Of a DNA stretch of 64,000 nucleotides, positions 35,831-43,772 are shown piece after piece. This DNA comes from Rhodopseudomonas sp. (GTDB taxonomy: Bacteria; Pseudomonadota; Alphaproteobacteria; Rhizobiales; Xanthobacteraceae): positions 1 to 64,000 of the forward strand of contig WGNB01000003.1 of the NCBI GenBank assembly GCA_016124795.1. Reading direction: 5' to 3'. Position 1 is the stretch's first letter. Every line of letters begins with the position of its first letter. A model generated the notes under the pieces. It made no database searches and had not been told where the DNA came from. It saw nothing but the letters and a program-made list of their open reading frames with translations. A program made the translations under genes and the position numbers.

Positions 35831-36640
35831 ATGCGGCGCTATTTCGATTGGGAAGGTTGGTCGTTCACGGCGGTGTTTGCGCTGCTGTCGCTGATCACCA
35901 TTCTCGTTCTGATCGGACCGACCATCGTCATCATGATGCTGTCGTTTACCGGCGAGGAAACGCTGCATTTCCCGCCGACACATTATTCGCTGCGCTGGTA
36001 CCGGGCGCTGCTCGACGCCAACGAATTGCAGGATGCCTTCATCATCAGCATCAAGGTTGCTGCCATTACGGTCGTGGCGTCGGTCGTCCTCGGCGTATCG
36101 GCCGCCATGACCATCGCGCGCAGCAAAAGCCCCTGGATGCGCGGCCTGGAAACCTTGTTCATGTCGCCGCTCATCCTGCCGGCGCTGGCCTTCGGCTTTG
36201 CCGCGCTGATGATGTTTTCGCTGCTCGGCTTCCGCCCTTCAACCTTCACCTTGTCGATCGGCCATATCGTCGTCTGCGTTCCCTTCGTGCTGCGTACGAC
36301 CCTGGCCAGCCTCGCCCAGCTCGATCCCGCCCTACTCGACTGCTCCGTCAGCCTCGGCGCGTCCGACCTCTACACTTTCCGCCGGATCACCTTGCCCCTG
36401 ATCGGTCGCGGCGTCGCCTCGGGCGGTTTCATCGCCTTCATGTCGTCGTTCGACAACGTGCCGGTGTCGCTGTTTCTTCAGGATGCGCGCACGCAGGTGC
36501 TGCCGATTTACCTGTGGGACATCATCCAGAACCAGCTCGACAGCCGGGCGGCGTCGGCCTGCGGCGTCATCATCATCGCGACCATCGTGCTAATGGTGCT
36601 GATGGAACGCTTCGCCGGCTTCTCGCGCTTCATGAAATAA
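35831..36640 (+). CDS. ABC transporter permease, PotC type
   Basis: A 269-residue permease with a good GGGGG ribosome site. About six hydrophobic segments are visible; the coupling motif is C-S-V-S-L-G-A-S-D-L-Y-T-F-R-R-I-T-L-P-L. It forms the heterodimeric channel with the PotB-type protein. The downstream UraD-UraH gene begins 20 nt after its stop, so enzyme and importer are one transcription unit. Confidence 0.92.
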   Translation: MRRYFDWEGWSFTAVFALLSLITILVLIGPTIVIMMLSFTGEETLHFPPTHYSLRWYRALLDANELQDAFIISIKVAAITVVASVVLGVSAAMTIARSKSPWMRGLETLFMSPLILPALAFGFAALMMFSLLGFRPSTFTLSIGHIVVCVPFVLRTTLASLAQLDPALLDCSVSLGASDLYTFRRITLPLIGRGVASGGFIAFMSSFDNVPVSLFLQDARTQVLPIYLWDIIQNQLDSRAASACGVIIIATIVLMVLMERFAGFSRFMK

Positions 36641-36660
36641 CCGACCCAAGGGAGGCGTCC

Positions 36661-37536
36661 TTGTCCGCCGCACTTCTCACGCTCGATCAACTCAATGCCA
36701 TGGATGCCGCGGCGTTCAAGGCGGCGCTCGGGCCGGTGTTCGAGAACGCGCCATGGGTCGCCGAGGGCGCCGCCAAACTCCGGCCATTCACGAGCCTGAC
36801 CGCCTTGCACCGCGCCATGATCGCGCAGATCGCCGCGCGACCAGAAGCCGACCTGATCGCGTTCCTGCGCGGTCACCCGCGCCTGTCGCCCGAAACGCTG
36901 CGCAGGGGCACGACGGCGGAATCCCGAGCCGAGCAGACGGCCGCCGGCCTGAATGCCCTGGACGATACGACAGTCGCAAAGCTCGACGCGCTGAACGCCG
37001 AATATGAGAAGAAGTTCGGCTTTCCATTCATTCTCGCGGTCCGGCGCGCCTCGCTGCCGACCTTGCTCGCGACCTTCGAACGAAGGCTGACCGCCTCGGC
37101 CGACGCCGAACGCGCGGAAGCGCTGATGGAGATTACCGCCATCAGCTGGATGCGGCTGCTCGACCGCGTCCGACCGGCGCCGACCGGTAGCGTATCGACG
37201 CATGTCCTCGATACGGTACGGGCGACGCCGGCGGCCGGGCTCGGCGTCGAACTCTGGGGCCACGACGCCGACGGCAAGGCGATCTGCCTCGAAACCTTCA
37301 TGACCGACGCCAATGGCGCCAGCGGTCGCGATCTGTTGGAGGGCCGCCTCAAGCCCGGCCAATACGAATGGCGCTACGACACACCGACCTACTTCGCCAG
37401 CAAGGGCTACCCGACCACCGCGCGCAGCTTTCTCGGCAAGGTCAGCGTGGCCTTCTCGGTCTGGAACCCGGAAGAACATTTTCACGTACCGCTTCTCCTG
37501 ACGCCGGGCTCATACACGACCTACCGGGGGAGCTGA
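36661..37536 (+). CDS. Fused OHCU decarboxylase - 5-hydroxyisourate hydrolase (UraD-UraH)
   Basis: A 291-residue bifunctional enzyme started at TTG 36661, which has AGGGAGG upstream; ATG 36700 is a weaker alternative. Residues 8-170 are the OHCU decarboxylase, with H72 (GHPRL), the S88-R-A-E91-Q92 motif and F-P-F-I-L-A-V-R. Residues 177-291 are the transthyretin-like HIU hydrolase, with H181 (STHVLD), R223, H273/H275 and the diagnostic C-terminal YRGS. Together they convert 5-hydroxyisourate to S-allantoin, the two steps after urate oxidation. The domain order matches plant allantoin synthase. No urate oxidase or allantoinase is nearby. It is the last gene of the transporter operon. Confidence 0.93.
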   Translation: MSAALLTLDQLNAMDAAAFKAALGPVFENAPWVAEGAAKLRPFTSLTALHRAMIAQIAARPEADLIAFLRGHPRLSPETLRRGTTAESRAEQTAAGLNALDDTTVAKLDALNAEYEKKFGFPFILAVRRASLPTLLATFERRLTASADAERAEALMEITAISWMRLLDRVRPAPTGSVSTHVLDTVRATPAAGLGVELWGHDADGKAICLETFMTDANGASGRDLLEGRLKPGQYEWRYDTPTYFASKGYPTTARSFLGKVSVAFSVWNPEEHFHVPLLLTPGSYTTYRGS

Positions 37537-37757
37537 GACCACCTTCAGGCGACAAGGACAAGCGGCAAGGACAAGCGCCGTTCAATTCCAAGCCTTGCTT
37601 TCCATTTCGTCGTTGTCGTCCACTTCAAATCACGTCCGGCCATTTCTCCGCTTTGTCACGCCGCACACTCTCCTCGGAATACTTTGAGCCGGACAAGGGA
37701 CCGGGCCCTGGGGCACCGATTATTATCGACATCGCCCCGCGGCCATCGCCGGAACAG
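37537..37757. other. Intergenic region with a short direct repeat
   Basis: No gene is visible. Positions 37551-37578 hold an imperfect tandem copy of a 13-nt unit (ACAAGGACAAGCG / GCAAGGACAAGCG). The remainder is mixed sequence leading to the sigma-E promoter of the DUF2177 gene; I see no terminator with a U-tract for the operon ending at 37536. Confidence 0.5.
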
Positions 37758-37787
37758 TGATCCAGGACGCCAAGGCGCGCGTATAAT
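37758..37787 (+). promoter_or_regulatory. Sigma-E (ECF11) promoter before DUF2177
   Basis: TGATCC (37758-37763), exactly 18 nt, then TATAAT (37782-37787). It matches the two promoters in the rpoE/oxidoreductase intergenic region in -35 sequence, following A and spacing. The TSS would fall near 37794, leaving a short leader to the TTG start at 37819. It ties the DUF2177 gene to the RpoE-ChrR regulon although another strand's genes lie between. Confidence 0.72.
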
Positions 37788-37818
37788 CCAAAGAACATCT
37801 TTGCGTCAGGAGATTGCT

Positions 37819-38244
37819 TTGGCCCTCTATATGCTCGCCTATGGCTTGGTGCTGGTCACGTTCGTCATCCTCGACTCGATTTGGCTCACCAGCACCATAA
37901 ACTCCCTTTACCGCCCCGCGCTCGGCGAGATGCTCGGAGAAAACCTGAGGATTGTCCCCGCCATCGTCTTTTACCTGCTGTACCCGCTGGGTGTCGAAAT
38001 CTTCGCCGTCGTTCCGGCCCTCAAGTCCGGCTCGATCCTGTCGGCAATCACCTATGGTGCGTTGTTCGGATTGTTTGCTTACGCGACCTACGACCTGACC
38101 AATTTCGCAACCTTGCGCCAATGGACGGCCCAGATCACCATGATCGATGTTGCCTGGGGAGCGTTCGCTACCGGCGTCACCGCGGCCATCGCCTGTTTCG
38201 CCGCCAAACTGGCGGCGACCCGCTTCGGCCTGACCCTGCCCTGA
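37819..38244 (+). CDS. DUF2177 membrane protein
   Basis: A 141-residue protein started at TTG 37819 with AGGAGA upstream. Four hydrophobic helices fill it. DUF2177 motifs are visible as F-V-I-L-D-S-I-W-L, then A-L-F-G-L-F-A-Y-A-T-Y-D-L-T-N-F and I-D-V-A-W-G. The function is unknown, but members are often found beside ChrR/RpoE, DUF1365 and cyclopropane-synthase-like genes, as here, suggesting a role in modifying or organising membrane lipids under oxidative stress. It converges on the methyltransferase gene, whose stop is 7 nt away. Confidence 0.88.
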   Translation: MALYMLAYGLVLVTFVILDSIWLTSTINSLYRPALGEMLGENLRIVPAIVFYLLYPLGVEIFAVVPALKSGSILSAITYGALFGLFAYATYDLTNFATLRQWTAQITMIDVAWGAFATGVTAAIACFAAKLAATRFGLTLP

Positions 38245-38250
38245 CCGGCG

Positions 38251-39279
38251 TCAGATTTGCGGCTGCATGTGGTAATGGCTCACGCCCCAGACGCCGCCGT
38301 CCCGATAGCCGAATAGACCTTCGGTCGCCAGGAAGAACAAGCGCCAGCGCCGAAACCAAAGTTCGGCGTCTTCACCATATACGCCGCTCATGATGCGACT
38401 GACGGCCTCGGCCTGGCGGTCGAAATTCGCCAGCCAGCATCGGGCCGTCTGCGCATAATGGCGCCCGCTCCAGCGCCATTCCCGCTCCACGGCGAAGCAA
38501 TCGGAAAATTCCCGGACAAAATCGTGGCTCGGCATGATGCCGCCGGTGAAAAAGTGTCGCGCGATCCAGTCGGCGTCGTCGCGGTGATCGAACCGGTAAG
38601 GCGCGTGGCTGTGGGTGAATACATGCAGAAAGAACCGTCCTTCGCTCTTGAGCCATGAACGCACGCGACCGAACAAACGACGCCAGTTCACCATATGCTC
38701 GAACATCTCGACCGAAACCACGCGATCGAACATGGCCGACGGCGCAAATGTATTCATATCCGCCGTCACGACAGTCAAATTCGTGAGCCCATCGCGCCGC
38801 ATCTGTTGCTCGATAAAGATGCGCTGCGTGTTCGAATTGGATACAGCCACGATACGCGAAGCCGGATAACGCCGCGCCATCCACAGCGACAGCGAACCCC
38901 AGCCGCAACCGAGTTCGAGAATCATCCGTCCGTCGGCGAGGCCGGCATGGGCGGCGGTCTCGGCCAGCGCCCGCTCTTCGGCCGTCGCCAGGTCGTCGCC
39001 CGCGCCGTCAAACAGGCAGCATGAATATTTGCGCTGCGGGCCGAGCACCAGGTCAAAAAATTCGGCCGGCAACTCGTAGTGCTGCGCGTTGGCGTCTGCC
39101 GTATGCTCGGCGATCGGCAGCATCGCGGTCGCCTGCGCGAAGTCCCTGCTCGTCGAGCGAGGTAGCGCGCTCAATTTACGATGCGTGCGGCCGACCAGCG
39201 CGCCGATGCCCCACCGAACCACCGGGTCCGGGATCGCCGAGCGCTCGATCAAGCGAGTGGCCAATGCAATGGCGGCCAT
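38251..39279 (-). CDS. Cyclopropane-fatty-acid-synthase-like SAM methyltransferase, copy 1
   Basis: A 342-residue SAM-dependent enzyme started at ATG 39279 (AAGGAG upstream). The substrate-approach motif H-Y-E-L-P-A-E-F-F-D and YSCCLF are followed by the SAM motif I-L-E-L-G-C-G-W-G and V-S-V-E-M-F-E-H-M. Family members methylate double bonds of phospholipid acyl chains, giving cyclopropane or methyl-branched chains. This copy has the truncated N-terminus of the RpoE-regulated branch. It is the last gene of the rpoE operon, 2 nt after the DUF1295 stop. In Rhodobacter such regulon members have been linked to furan fatty acid synthesis; which step this one does I cannot tell. Confidence 0.88.
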   Translation of the reverse strand: MAAIALATRLIERSAIPDPVVRWGIGALVGRTHRKLSALPRSTSRDFAQATAMLPIAEHTADANAQHYELPAEFFDLVLGPQRKYSCCLFDGAGDDLATAEERALAETAAHAGLADGRMILELGCGWGSLSLWMARRYPASRIVAVSNSNTQRIFIEQQMRRDGLTNLTVVTADMNTFAPSAMFDRVVSVEMFEHMVNWRRLFGRVRSWLKSEGRFFLHVFTHSHAPYRFDHRDDADWIARHFFTGGIMPSHDFVREFSDCFAVEREWRWSGRHYAQTARCWLANFDRQAEAVSRIMSGVYGEDAELWFRRWRLFFLATEGLFGYRDGGVWGVSHYHMQPQI

Positions 39280-39281
39280 GG

Positions 39282-40097
39282 TCAACTCCTTGCCGGTGGC
39301 ATGGGGAAGAAGACGCTGGTGCGCGCCTGATAGGCGCGAAAAACGTCGCCGCGCGTCGCCAGCATGTGCTTCTCCAGCGGCGGAATGCCGGAGACATGCA
39401 CCAGAAGCCAATACATGCAGATGGGCGCCACCAAAGCGAGATAACCCCAAGCGAAGCCGCCGCCGACATCGATGGCGAGCAACGGATAGGCAAGCCACCC
39501 AAGCCACTCGAAGAAATAATTGGGGTGGCGCGACCACCGCCAAAGGCCGGCATCGCATACTTGACCGCGATGTCCGGGATCGGAGCGGAATTGCCGCAAC
39601 TGCCGGTCGGCCAGCGCCTCGCCGCCGATCGCAATCAATAGAATGAGCGCGGCAATCGCATCTTGCCAGCGCGGTCCGGACGCCGGATTTTGCGCGGCCA
39701 GAAACACGGCAAGCGCGAGCGGAATGGTCACCCCAGCCTGCTTCTGCAACAGCCAGAACATCTCGCGCCGCGCTTTCGCCCCCCACTGCCGGATCATCTC
39801 CGCATAACGCGGATCGTCGCTGATGCCGGCGCTACGGTGCGCGATATGCCAGCCGAGCCGCAGAGACCACAGCGCGATCAGAACCACCGTCAGACTCTGC
39901 CGGGCCGTGGGCCAGTCGGCTTGGGTCAATGGCACCAGCGCCGCGCCGGCGCCAACCGCACCCAGGCCGAAAGTCCAGATCGTATCGACCCACCCGGAAT
40001 TGCCGGTACGCTGCTGCACGATCCAGGCGCCGGACATGATCAGACACAAGGCAACCGCGATAAGTGCCAGTGCCGTCACAAATTGCAGCCAGCTCAT
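39282..40097 (-). CDS. DUF1295 (steroid 5-alpha-reductase-like) membrane protein
   Basis: A 271-residue integral membrane protein with six to seven hydrophobic segments and the C-terminal signature RHPNYFFEWLGW..AYP, which matches the isoprenylcysteine methyltransferase/steroid reductase superfamily NADPH/SAM-binding end. G-N-S-G-W-V-D-T-I-W-T lies near the N-terminus. The family probably reduces or modifies lipid double bonds in the membrane. It overlaps the upstream alpha/beta hydrolase gene by 4 nt and belongs to the rpoE-chrR operon. Confidence 0.9.
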   Translation of the reverse strand: MSWLQFVTALALIAVALCLIMSGAWIVQQRTGNSGWVDTIWTFGLGAVGAGAALVPLTQADWPTARQSLTVVLIALWSLRLGWHIAHRSAGISDDPRYAEMIRQWGAKARREMFWLLQKQAGVTIPLALAVFLAAQNPASGPRWQDAIAALILLIAIGGEALADRQLRQFRSDPGHRGQVCDAGLWRWSRHPNYFFEWLGWLAYPLLAIDVGGGFAWGYLALVAPICMYWLLVHVSGIPPLEKHMLATRGDVFRAYQARTSVFFPMPPARS

Positions 40098-40984
40098 GAC
40101 ACCGCTCCATCGGTCACATCAGCGGCGAATGAGGTCACATCCTCCAGCACGGGCGCAAGGAAGCGCAAGCCTGGGGCGAATGCGCCAATCAGGCTGAGAT
40201 GACCGACACGCGGGTAATGCAATTCACGGACTCGGCCGCCCTGCTCACGGATGCGCGCCGCCATGCGGGTCGTATTGGCAGAACTGACAACGCGATCCCG
40301 ACGCGGCGCGATCAACAATGCCGGCGCTTCGCCACCGCCGACATAGCGGACAGGCTGCGTATCGATGCGATCCGGGCCGCCGAATATCTCCTGCAATATT
40401 GGATCGACAATCGGCAGGAAATCATAAGGCCCGGCCAAGCCGATGAAGCCGGCCACGTCGTGACTGGCACTGAGGCCGACGCCGTCCAGCCATCGCCGGT
40501 CAAAGGCCAGCATCGCCGCAATATAAGCACCCGCCGAATGCCCCATCAAAATCGGCGGCCGATCGCGACTTCCCCATTCCGCCGCCCGGTCCCGCACGAA
40601 GCGAACGGCAAGCGCGGCGTCCTGAAGAAAATCGGGATATCGCGCCTCGGGATAGACCGCATAGTCCGGCACCACGGTCATGATCCCGCGCGCGGCGAGC
40701 GACCCGCCGAGAAAGCGGTAATAATCGCGCGTACCGCTTTGCCAGCTCCCGCCGTAAAAGAACACGATTGTCGGTCCGCCGGCCGTTTCCGGTTGATAGA
40801 TATCGAGCCGCTGCCGCCGGCCCGTGCCGTAAGAAATATTGTCGTGACGCCGCCAGCGACCGGCGGGCCGCACGACATTGATGATGTCAACCGGGGAAAT
40901 GCCGCGCGTCATCCGCTGCCACAGCGAAGGCTCGTTGTGCATCGTCGATGGCGCGGATGTATCGAATTGGCAGGACGACACCAT
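40094..40984 (-). CDS. Alpha/beta hydrolase, carboxylesterase (HSL/BD-FAE) type
   Basis: A 296-residue hydrolase. The oxyanion motif is F-F-Y-G-G-S-W (Tyr in the place of the usual His of H-G-G). The nucleophile elbow is MGHSAGAY, and the acid and His fall in A-P-R-R-D-R-V-V and R-V-G-H-L-S. There is no clear signal peptide; the first ~25 residues are polar. It is the third gene of the rpoE-chrR operon, 12 nt after chrR, and overlaps DUF1295 by 4 nt. A role in deacylating damaged lipids under singlet-oxygen stress is a reasonable guess only. Confidence 0.87.
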   Translation of the reverse strand: MVSSCQFDTSAPSTMHNEPSLWQRMTRGISPVDIINVVRPAGRWRRHDNISYGTGRRQRLDIYQPETAGGPTIVFFYGGSWQSGTRDYYRFLGGSLAARGIMTVVPDYAVYPEARYPDFLQDAALAVRFVRDRAAEWGSRDRPPILMGHSAGAYIAAMLAFDRRWLDGVGLSASHDVAGFIGLAGPYDFLPIVDPILQEIFGGPDRIDTQPVRYVGGGEAPALLIAPRRDRVVSSANTTRMAARIREQGGRVRELHYPRVGHLSLIGAFAPGLRFLAPVLEDVTSFAADVTDGAVS

Positions 40985-40996
40985 GTTCGGACACGC

Positions 40997-41641
40997 TCAT
41001 AGCCGCACGAACGGATTGAGCAGCGCCCCCATGAAACCGCTGAGCTTCAACCGTCCCTCCAGCGCGACGAGGCAAATGCAGGCCTCATCGTCGCTGACGA
41101 TCGGACGATGTTCGACGCTCTCATCGGCTTCCTCGAAATCGCCGGCGCCGAAACGGCCGCCTTCATGGGCATAGGCCCCGTCCAGGATCAAGGTCAGCTC
41201 GGTGCCGCTATGGCTATGCTGAGGCAGCCGCGTGCCCGGCGCACCCTTCAACAGAAAGACCCGGACATCATTGGCCCCCGGCACGACGATCGAACGCATC
41301 TCAACGCCCGGCCCGATCCACCGCCACCGTCCCAACTCGTAACGCCGCAGACAGGCCGGCAGACCCGGTTCGAAGTCCTCCCGGAAGGAGGCCCGCCGGC
41401 TTTCATCCGCGCCGAGACCGTCAATCCGGGCCAATGTCCGCGCCAATGCATCGGCCGACATCGTAGTGGGCGGCAAGTCCTCAAGCATCGTGCCGGCCAC
41501 CTGTTCGAAACCGCGGACCGCCTTGCGACAAGCGTCGCAGCGGTCGAGATGGCTCGCCACGACCAGTCGCCTTCCAAGGTCGAGCGTGCCTGCCGCGTAG
41601 GTGGCGAGCGTCTCATTCGACGGATGATGATGGATCGTCAT
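40997..41641 (-). CDS. chrR: ChrR-type zinc anti-sigma factor
   Basis: A 214-residue two-domain anti-sigma factor. The N-terminal zinc site is exact: H6, H31, C35 and C38, the same numbering as I recall for Rhodobacter sphaeroides ChrR. The C-terminal cupin domain has H142, H144, E148 and H178, the set needed there for response to singlet oxygen and organic hydroperoxide. It sequesters RpoE until the signal triggers its proteolysis. Its ATG overlaps the rpoE stop (ATGA), so the pair is translationally coupled. Confidence 0.95.
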   Translation of the reverse strand: MTIHHHPSNETLATYAAGTLDLGRRLVVASHLDRCDACRKAVRGFEQVAGTMLEDLPPTTMSADALARTLARIDGLGADESRRASFREDFEPGLPACLRRYELGRWRWIGPGVEMRSIVVPGANDVRVFLLKGAPGTRLPQHSHSGTELTLILDGAYAHEGGRFGAGDFEEADESVEHRPIVSDDEACICLVALEGRLKLSGFMGALLNPFVRL

Positions 41642-42207
41642 GACAGATCACTCACGAGTTCTCGCAGCCGGTTCATCGCGATCCTTATTCGTGATTTGAC
41701 GGTGCCGAGCGGAATCTTCAGTGCCTTCGCGATCTCGGCGTGAGGTTTGTCGTCGAAGAACGACAGCTCGATGACCTTGACCTGTTCGGGAGGCAACTGC
41801 CGCAAAGCCGCGCGCACGCGCACACCGCGTTCGGCGTCCGACAGCGTGACGTCCGGCGCGGCGGTCTCATCGACGCTGTCCGGGATCGGGTCGCCGGTGG
41901 AGACATCACGCCACTCCTTGCGGAAGCGGTCGACGCGGAGATTGCGCGCGATGGTAAAGATCCACGTCGTCGCCGTCGCACGGGCGGCGTCGAAACTGTC
42001 CGCCTTGCGCCAGACCGCCAGCAGCGTCTCTTGCGCCAGTTCATCGGCCTGAGCGGCATCGGCGCCCGCGCGCATCAGATAAGTCTTAACCCGCGGGGCG
42101 AAGTGGTCGAACAAAGCCGTGAAAGCCGTGCGGTCGCGGTCAGCCCCCACCGCCTCGATCAGCCGCGAAAAATTGGTGGTCCCCACCTGCTCGCCATTTG
42201 TCGTCAT
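41638..42207 (-). CDS. rpoE: ECF sigma factor RpoE (ECF11 group)
   Basis: A 189-residue extracytoplasmic-function sigma factor started at ATG 42207. Region 2 is at about 25-90 (F-D-H-F-A-P-R-V-K-T-Y-L, then A-Q-E-T-L-L-A-V-W-R-K-A) and region 4 at about 125-180 (LPPEQVKVIELSFFDDKPHAEIA with the HTH K-I-P-L-G-T-V-K-S-R-I-R). Pairing with ChrR defines it as the singlet-oxygen-type sigma E. A promoter of its own class lies upstream (42303-42332), so it is autoactivated. Predicted targets in this window are its own operon, the divergent four-gene operon and the DUF2177 gene. Confidence 0.95.
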   Translation of the reverse strand: MTTNGEQVGTTNFSRLIEAVGADRDRTAFTALFDHFAPRVKTYLMRAGADAAQADELAQETLLAVWRKADSFDAARATATTWIFTIARNLRVDRFRKEWRDVSTGDPIPDSVDETAAPDVTLSDAERGVRVRAALRQLPPEQVKVIELSFFDDKPHAEIAKALKIPLGTVKSRIRIAMNRLRELVSDLS

Positions 42208-42302
42208 GCGGTCAGTCCGCCACCGGGACGACGCCAGGACAAGGTCCAGGGCGGCCGGCGGCCGGGCGCTGCGGGAGGCAAGTTGAAGAGCGGTCATGCC
42301 TC

Positions 42303-42332
42303 GGTGTACGGCGCACCGGCCCGATTGGATCA
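42303..42332 (-). promoter_or_regulatory. Sigma-E (ECF11) promoter of the rpoE-chrR operon
   Basis: On the minus strand, TGATCC (42327-42332), 18 nt, then TACACC (42303-42308). The spacer ends in GCGCCG just before TA, as does the divergent promoter 11 nt away. The TSS would be about 90 nt before the rpoE start codon. Confidence 0.7.
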
Positions 42333-42343
42333 CCCCCGAACCG

Positions 42344-42373
42344 TGATCCATCCGGCGCCGCGCGCCGTATTGA
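42344..42373 (+). promoter_or_regulatory. Sigma-E (ECF11) promoter of the oxidoreductase operon
   Basis: TGATCC (42344-42349), 18 nt, then TATTGA (42368-42373). It is back to back with the rpoE promoter (-35 boxes 11 nt apart) and drives the plus-strand operon starting at 42429. The shared pattern TGATCCA..GCGCCGTA in both directions is too close to be chance. Confidence 0.72.
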
Positions 42374-42428
42374 CCGATGCGGGGTCAAAACCGGCCGGGA
42401 TCGCCGCACGAGAGGGAACAACAAAGCC

Positions 42429-43772
42429 ATGTCAGGCGGACCTAGTCTGAAAATCGCAGTGATTGGAACCGGAATTTCCGGCATGTCGGCCGCGTGGCTG
42501 CTCAATCACCGGCATGAGGTAACCGTTTACGAGCGCGCGCCCCGCATCGGCGGCCACTCCAACACGGTCGAAGTGTGCACGTCAACCGGTCCCATTCCAA
42601 TCGATACCGGCTTTATTGTCTATAACCCCCTGAACTATCCCAATCTGACGGCCCTCTTCGCGCATCTCGGCGTCGCCACCAAGGCCGCCGACATGTCGTT
42701 CGGGGTCTCCATCGCGGACGGAAAGCTGGAATATGCCGGCGGCAATCTCGCCGGCCTGTTCGCGCAGAAGCGCAACCTGTTGCGGCCGCGTTTCTGGTCC
42801 ATGCTGCGCGACTTGCTGCGTTTCTACCGCCAGGCGCCGGGCTCGTCCGAGGCGCTGGCCGATCCGCACATCACCCTCGCCGATTACCTGCGCCGCGGCG
42901 GTTACGGCGCCGCTTTCATCCGCGACCACCTGCTGCCGATGGCCGCCGCCATCTGGTCGGCGCCGCCCGACGCCATGCTCGACTATCCGGCCGCCGCCTT
43001 CATCCAGTTCCACGCCAACCACGGCCTGCTGCAACTGACGAATCGGCCACAATGGCGCACGGTGAAAGACGGCAGCCGCGCGTATGTCGAAAGGCTCACG
43101 AAATCATTCGCCGGCCGCATCCGTCTCGATTGCGGCGCCCTTTCGGTCCATCGAAACGCGGGCCGCCCGAGCGTGCGCGATGCCAACGGCAACGAGGAGC
43201 GTTTCGACCATGTCGTACTGGCGATCCATGCCGATCAGGCGCTGGCGCTGCTCGACGATGCCGACGACAACGAACGCGCAATCCTCGGTGCATTCCGATA
43301 CAGCCGCAATCTCGCCGTCCTGCATACCGACGCGCGTTTCATGCCGAAGCGGCGCGCCGCCTGGTCGAGCTGGAATTTCATCGACGACAAGGCCGGCGCA
43401 AACAATTGTACCGTGACCTATTGGATGAACCGTTTGCAGTCCATCGACAACACGACGAACTTCTTCGTCACGCTCAATCCGCAGCGGCCGCCACGCGCCG
43501 GGACAATATTGCACAGCGAACTTTACGAGCACCCGACATACGACCCGCAAGCGATGCTCGCGCAGTCGCAGCTGTGGTCGCTGCAAGGACGCCGCGACAC
43601 CTGGTTCTGCGGCGCCTATTTCGGTGCGGGATTTCATGAGGACGGGCTACAGGCAGGCTTGGCCGTGGCCGAAGCACTCGGCGGGGTGCGCAGACCATGG
43701 ACGGTTGCCAACGAATCCGGGCGCATCCCGCTGCCGCAACCTGGCGCTCTCGCCTTAGCCGAGACGACATGA
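42429..43772 (+). CDS. FAD-dependent oxidoreductase (amine-oxidase fold) of the RpoE-ChrR regulon
   Basis: A 447-residue flavoprotein. GTGISGMSAAWLL (13-25) is the FAD dinucleotide motif, then R-I-G-G-H-S-N-T-V and D-T-G-F-I-V-Y-N-P-L-N-Y-P, a hallmark of this family. The C-terminal FAD site is F-C-G-A-Y-F-G-A-G-F-H-E-D-G. Homologs sit next to rpoE-chrR in Rhodobacter sphaeroides, where family members were connected with furan fatty acid formation (desaturation of methylated acyl chains). I infer a lipid-desaturating role. It is the first gene of a tightly coupled three-gene operon. Confidence 0.9.
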   Translation: MSGGPSLKIAVIGTGISGMSAAWLLNHRHEVTVYERAPRIGGHSNTVEVCTSTGPIPIDTGFIVYNPLNYPNLTALFAHLGVATKAADMSFGVSIADGKLEYAGGNLAGLFAQKRNLLRPRFWSMLRDLLRFYRQAPGSSEALADPHITLADYLRRGGYGAAFIRDHLLPMAAAIWSAPPDAMLDYPAAAFIQFHANHGLLQLTNRPQWRTVKDGSRAYVERLTKSFAGRIRLDCGALSVHRNAGRPSVRDANGNEERFDHVVLAIHADQALALLDDADDNERAILGAFRYSRNLAVLHTDARFMPKRRAAWSSWNFIDDKAGANNCTVTYWMNRLQSIDNTTNFFVTLNPQRPPRAGTILHSELYEHPTYDPQAMLAQSQLWSLQGRRDTWFCGAYFGAGFHEDGLQAGLAVAEALGGVRRPWTVANESGRIPLPQPGALALAETT

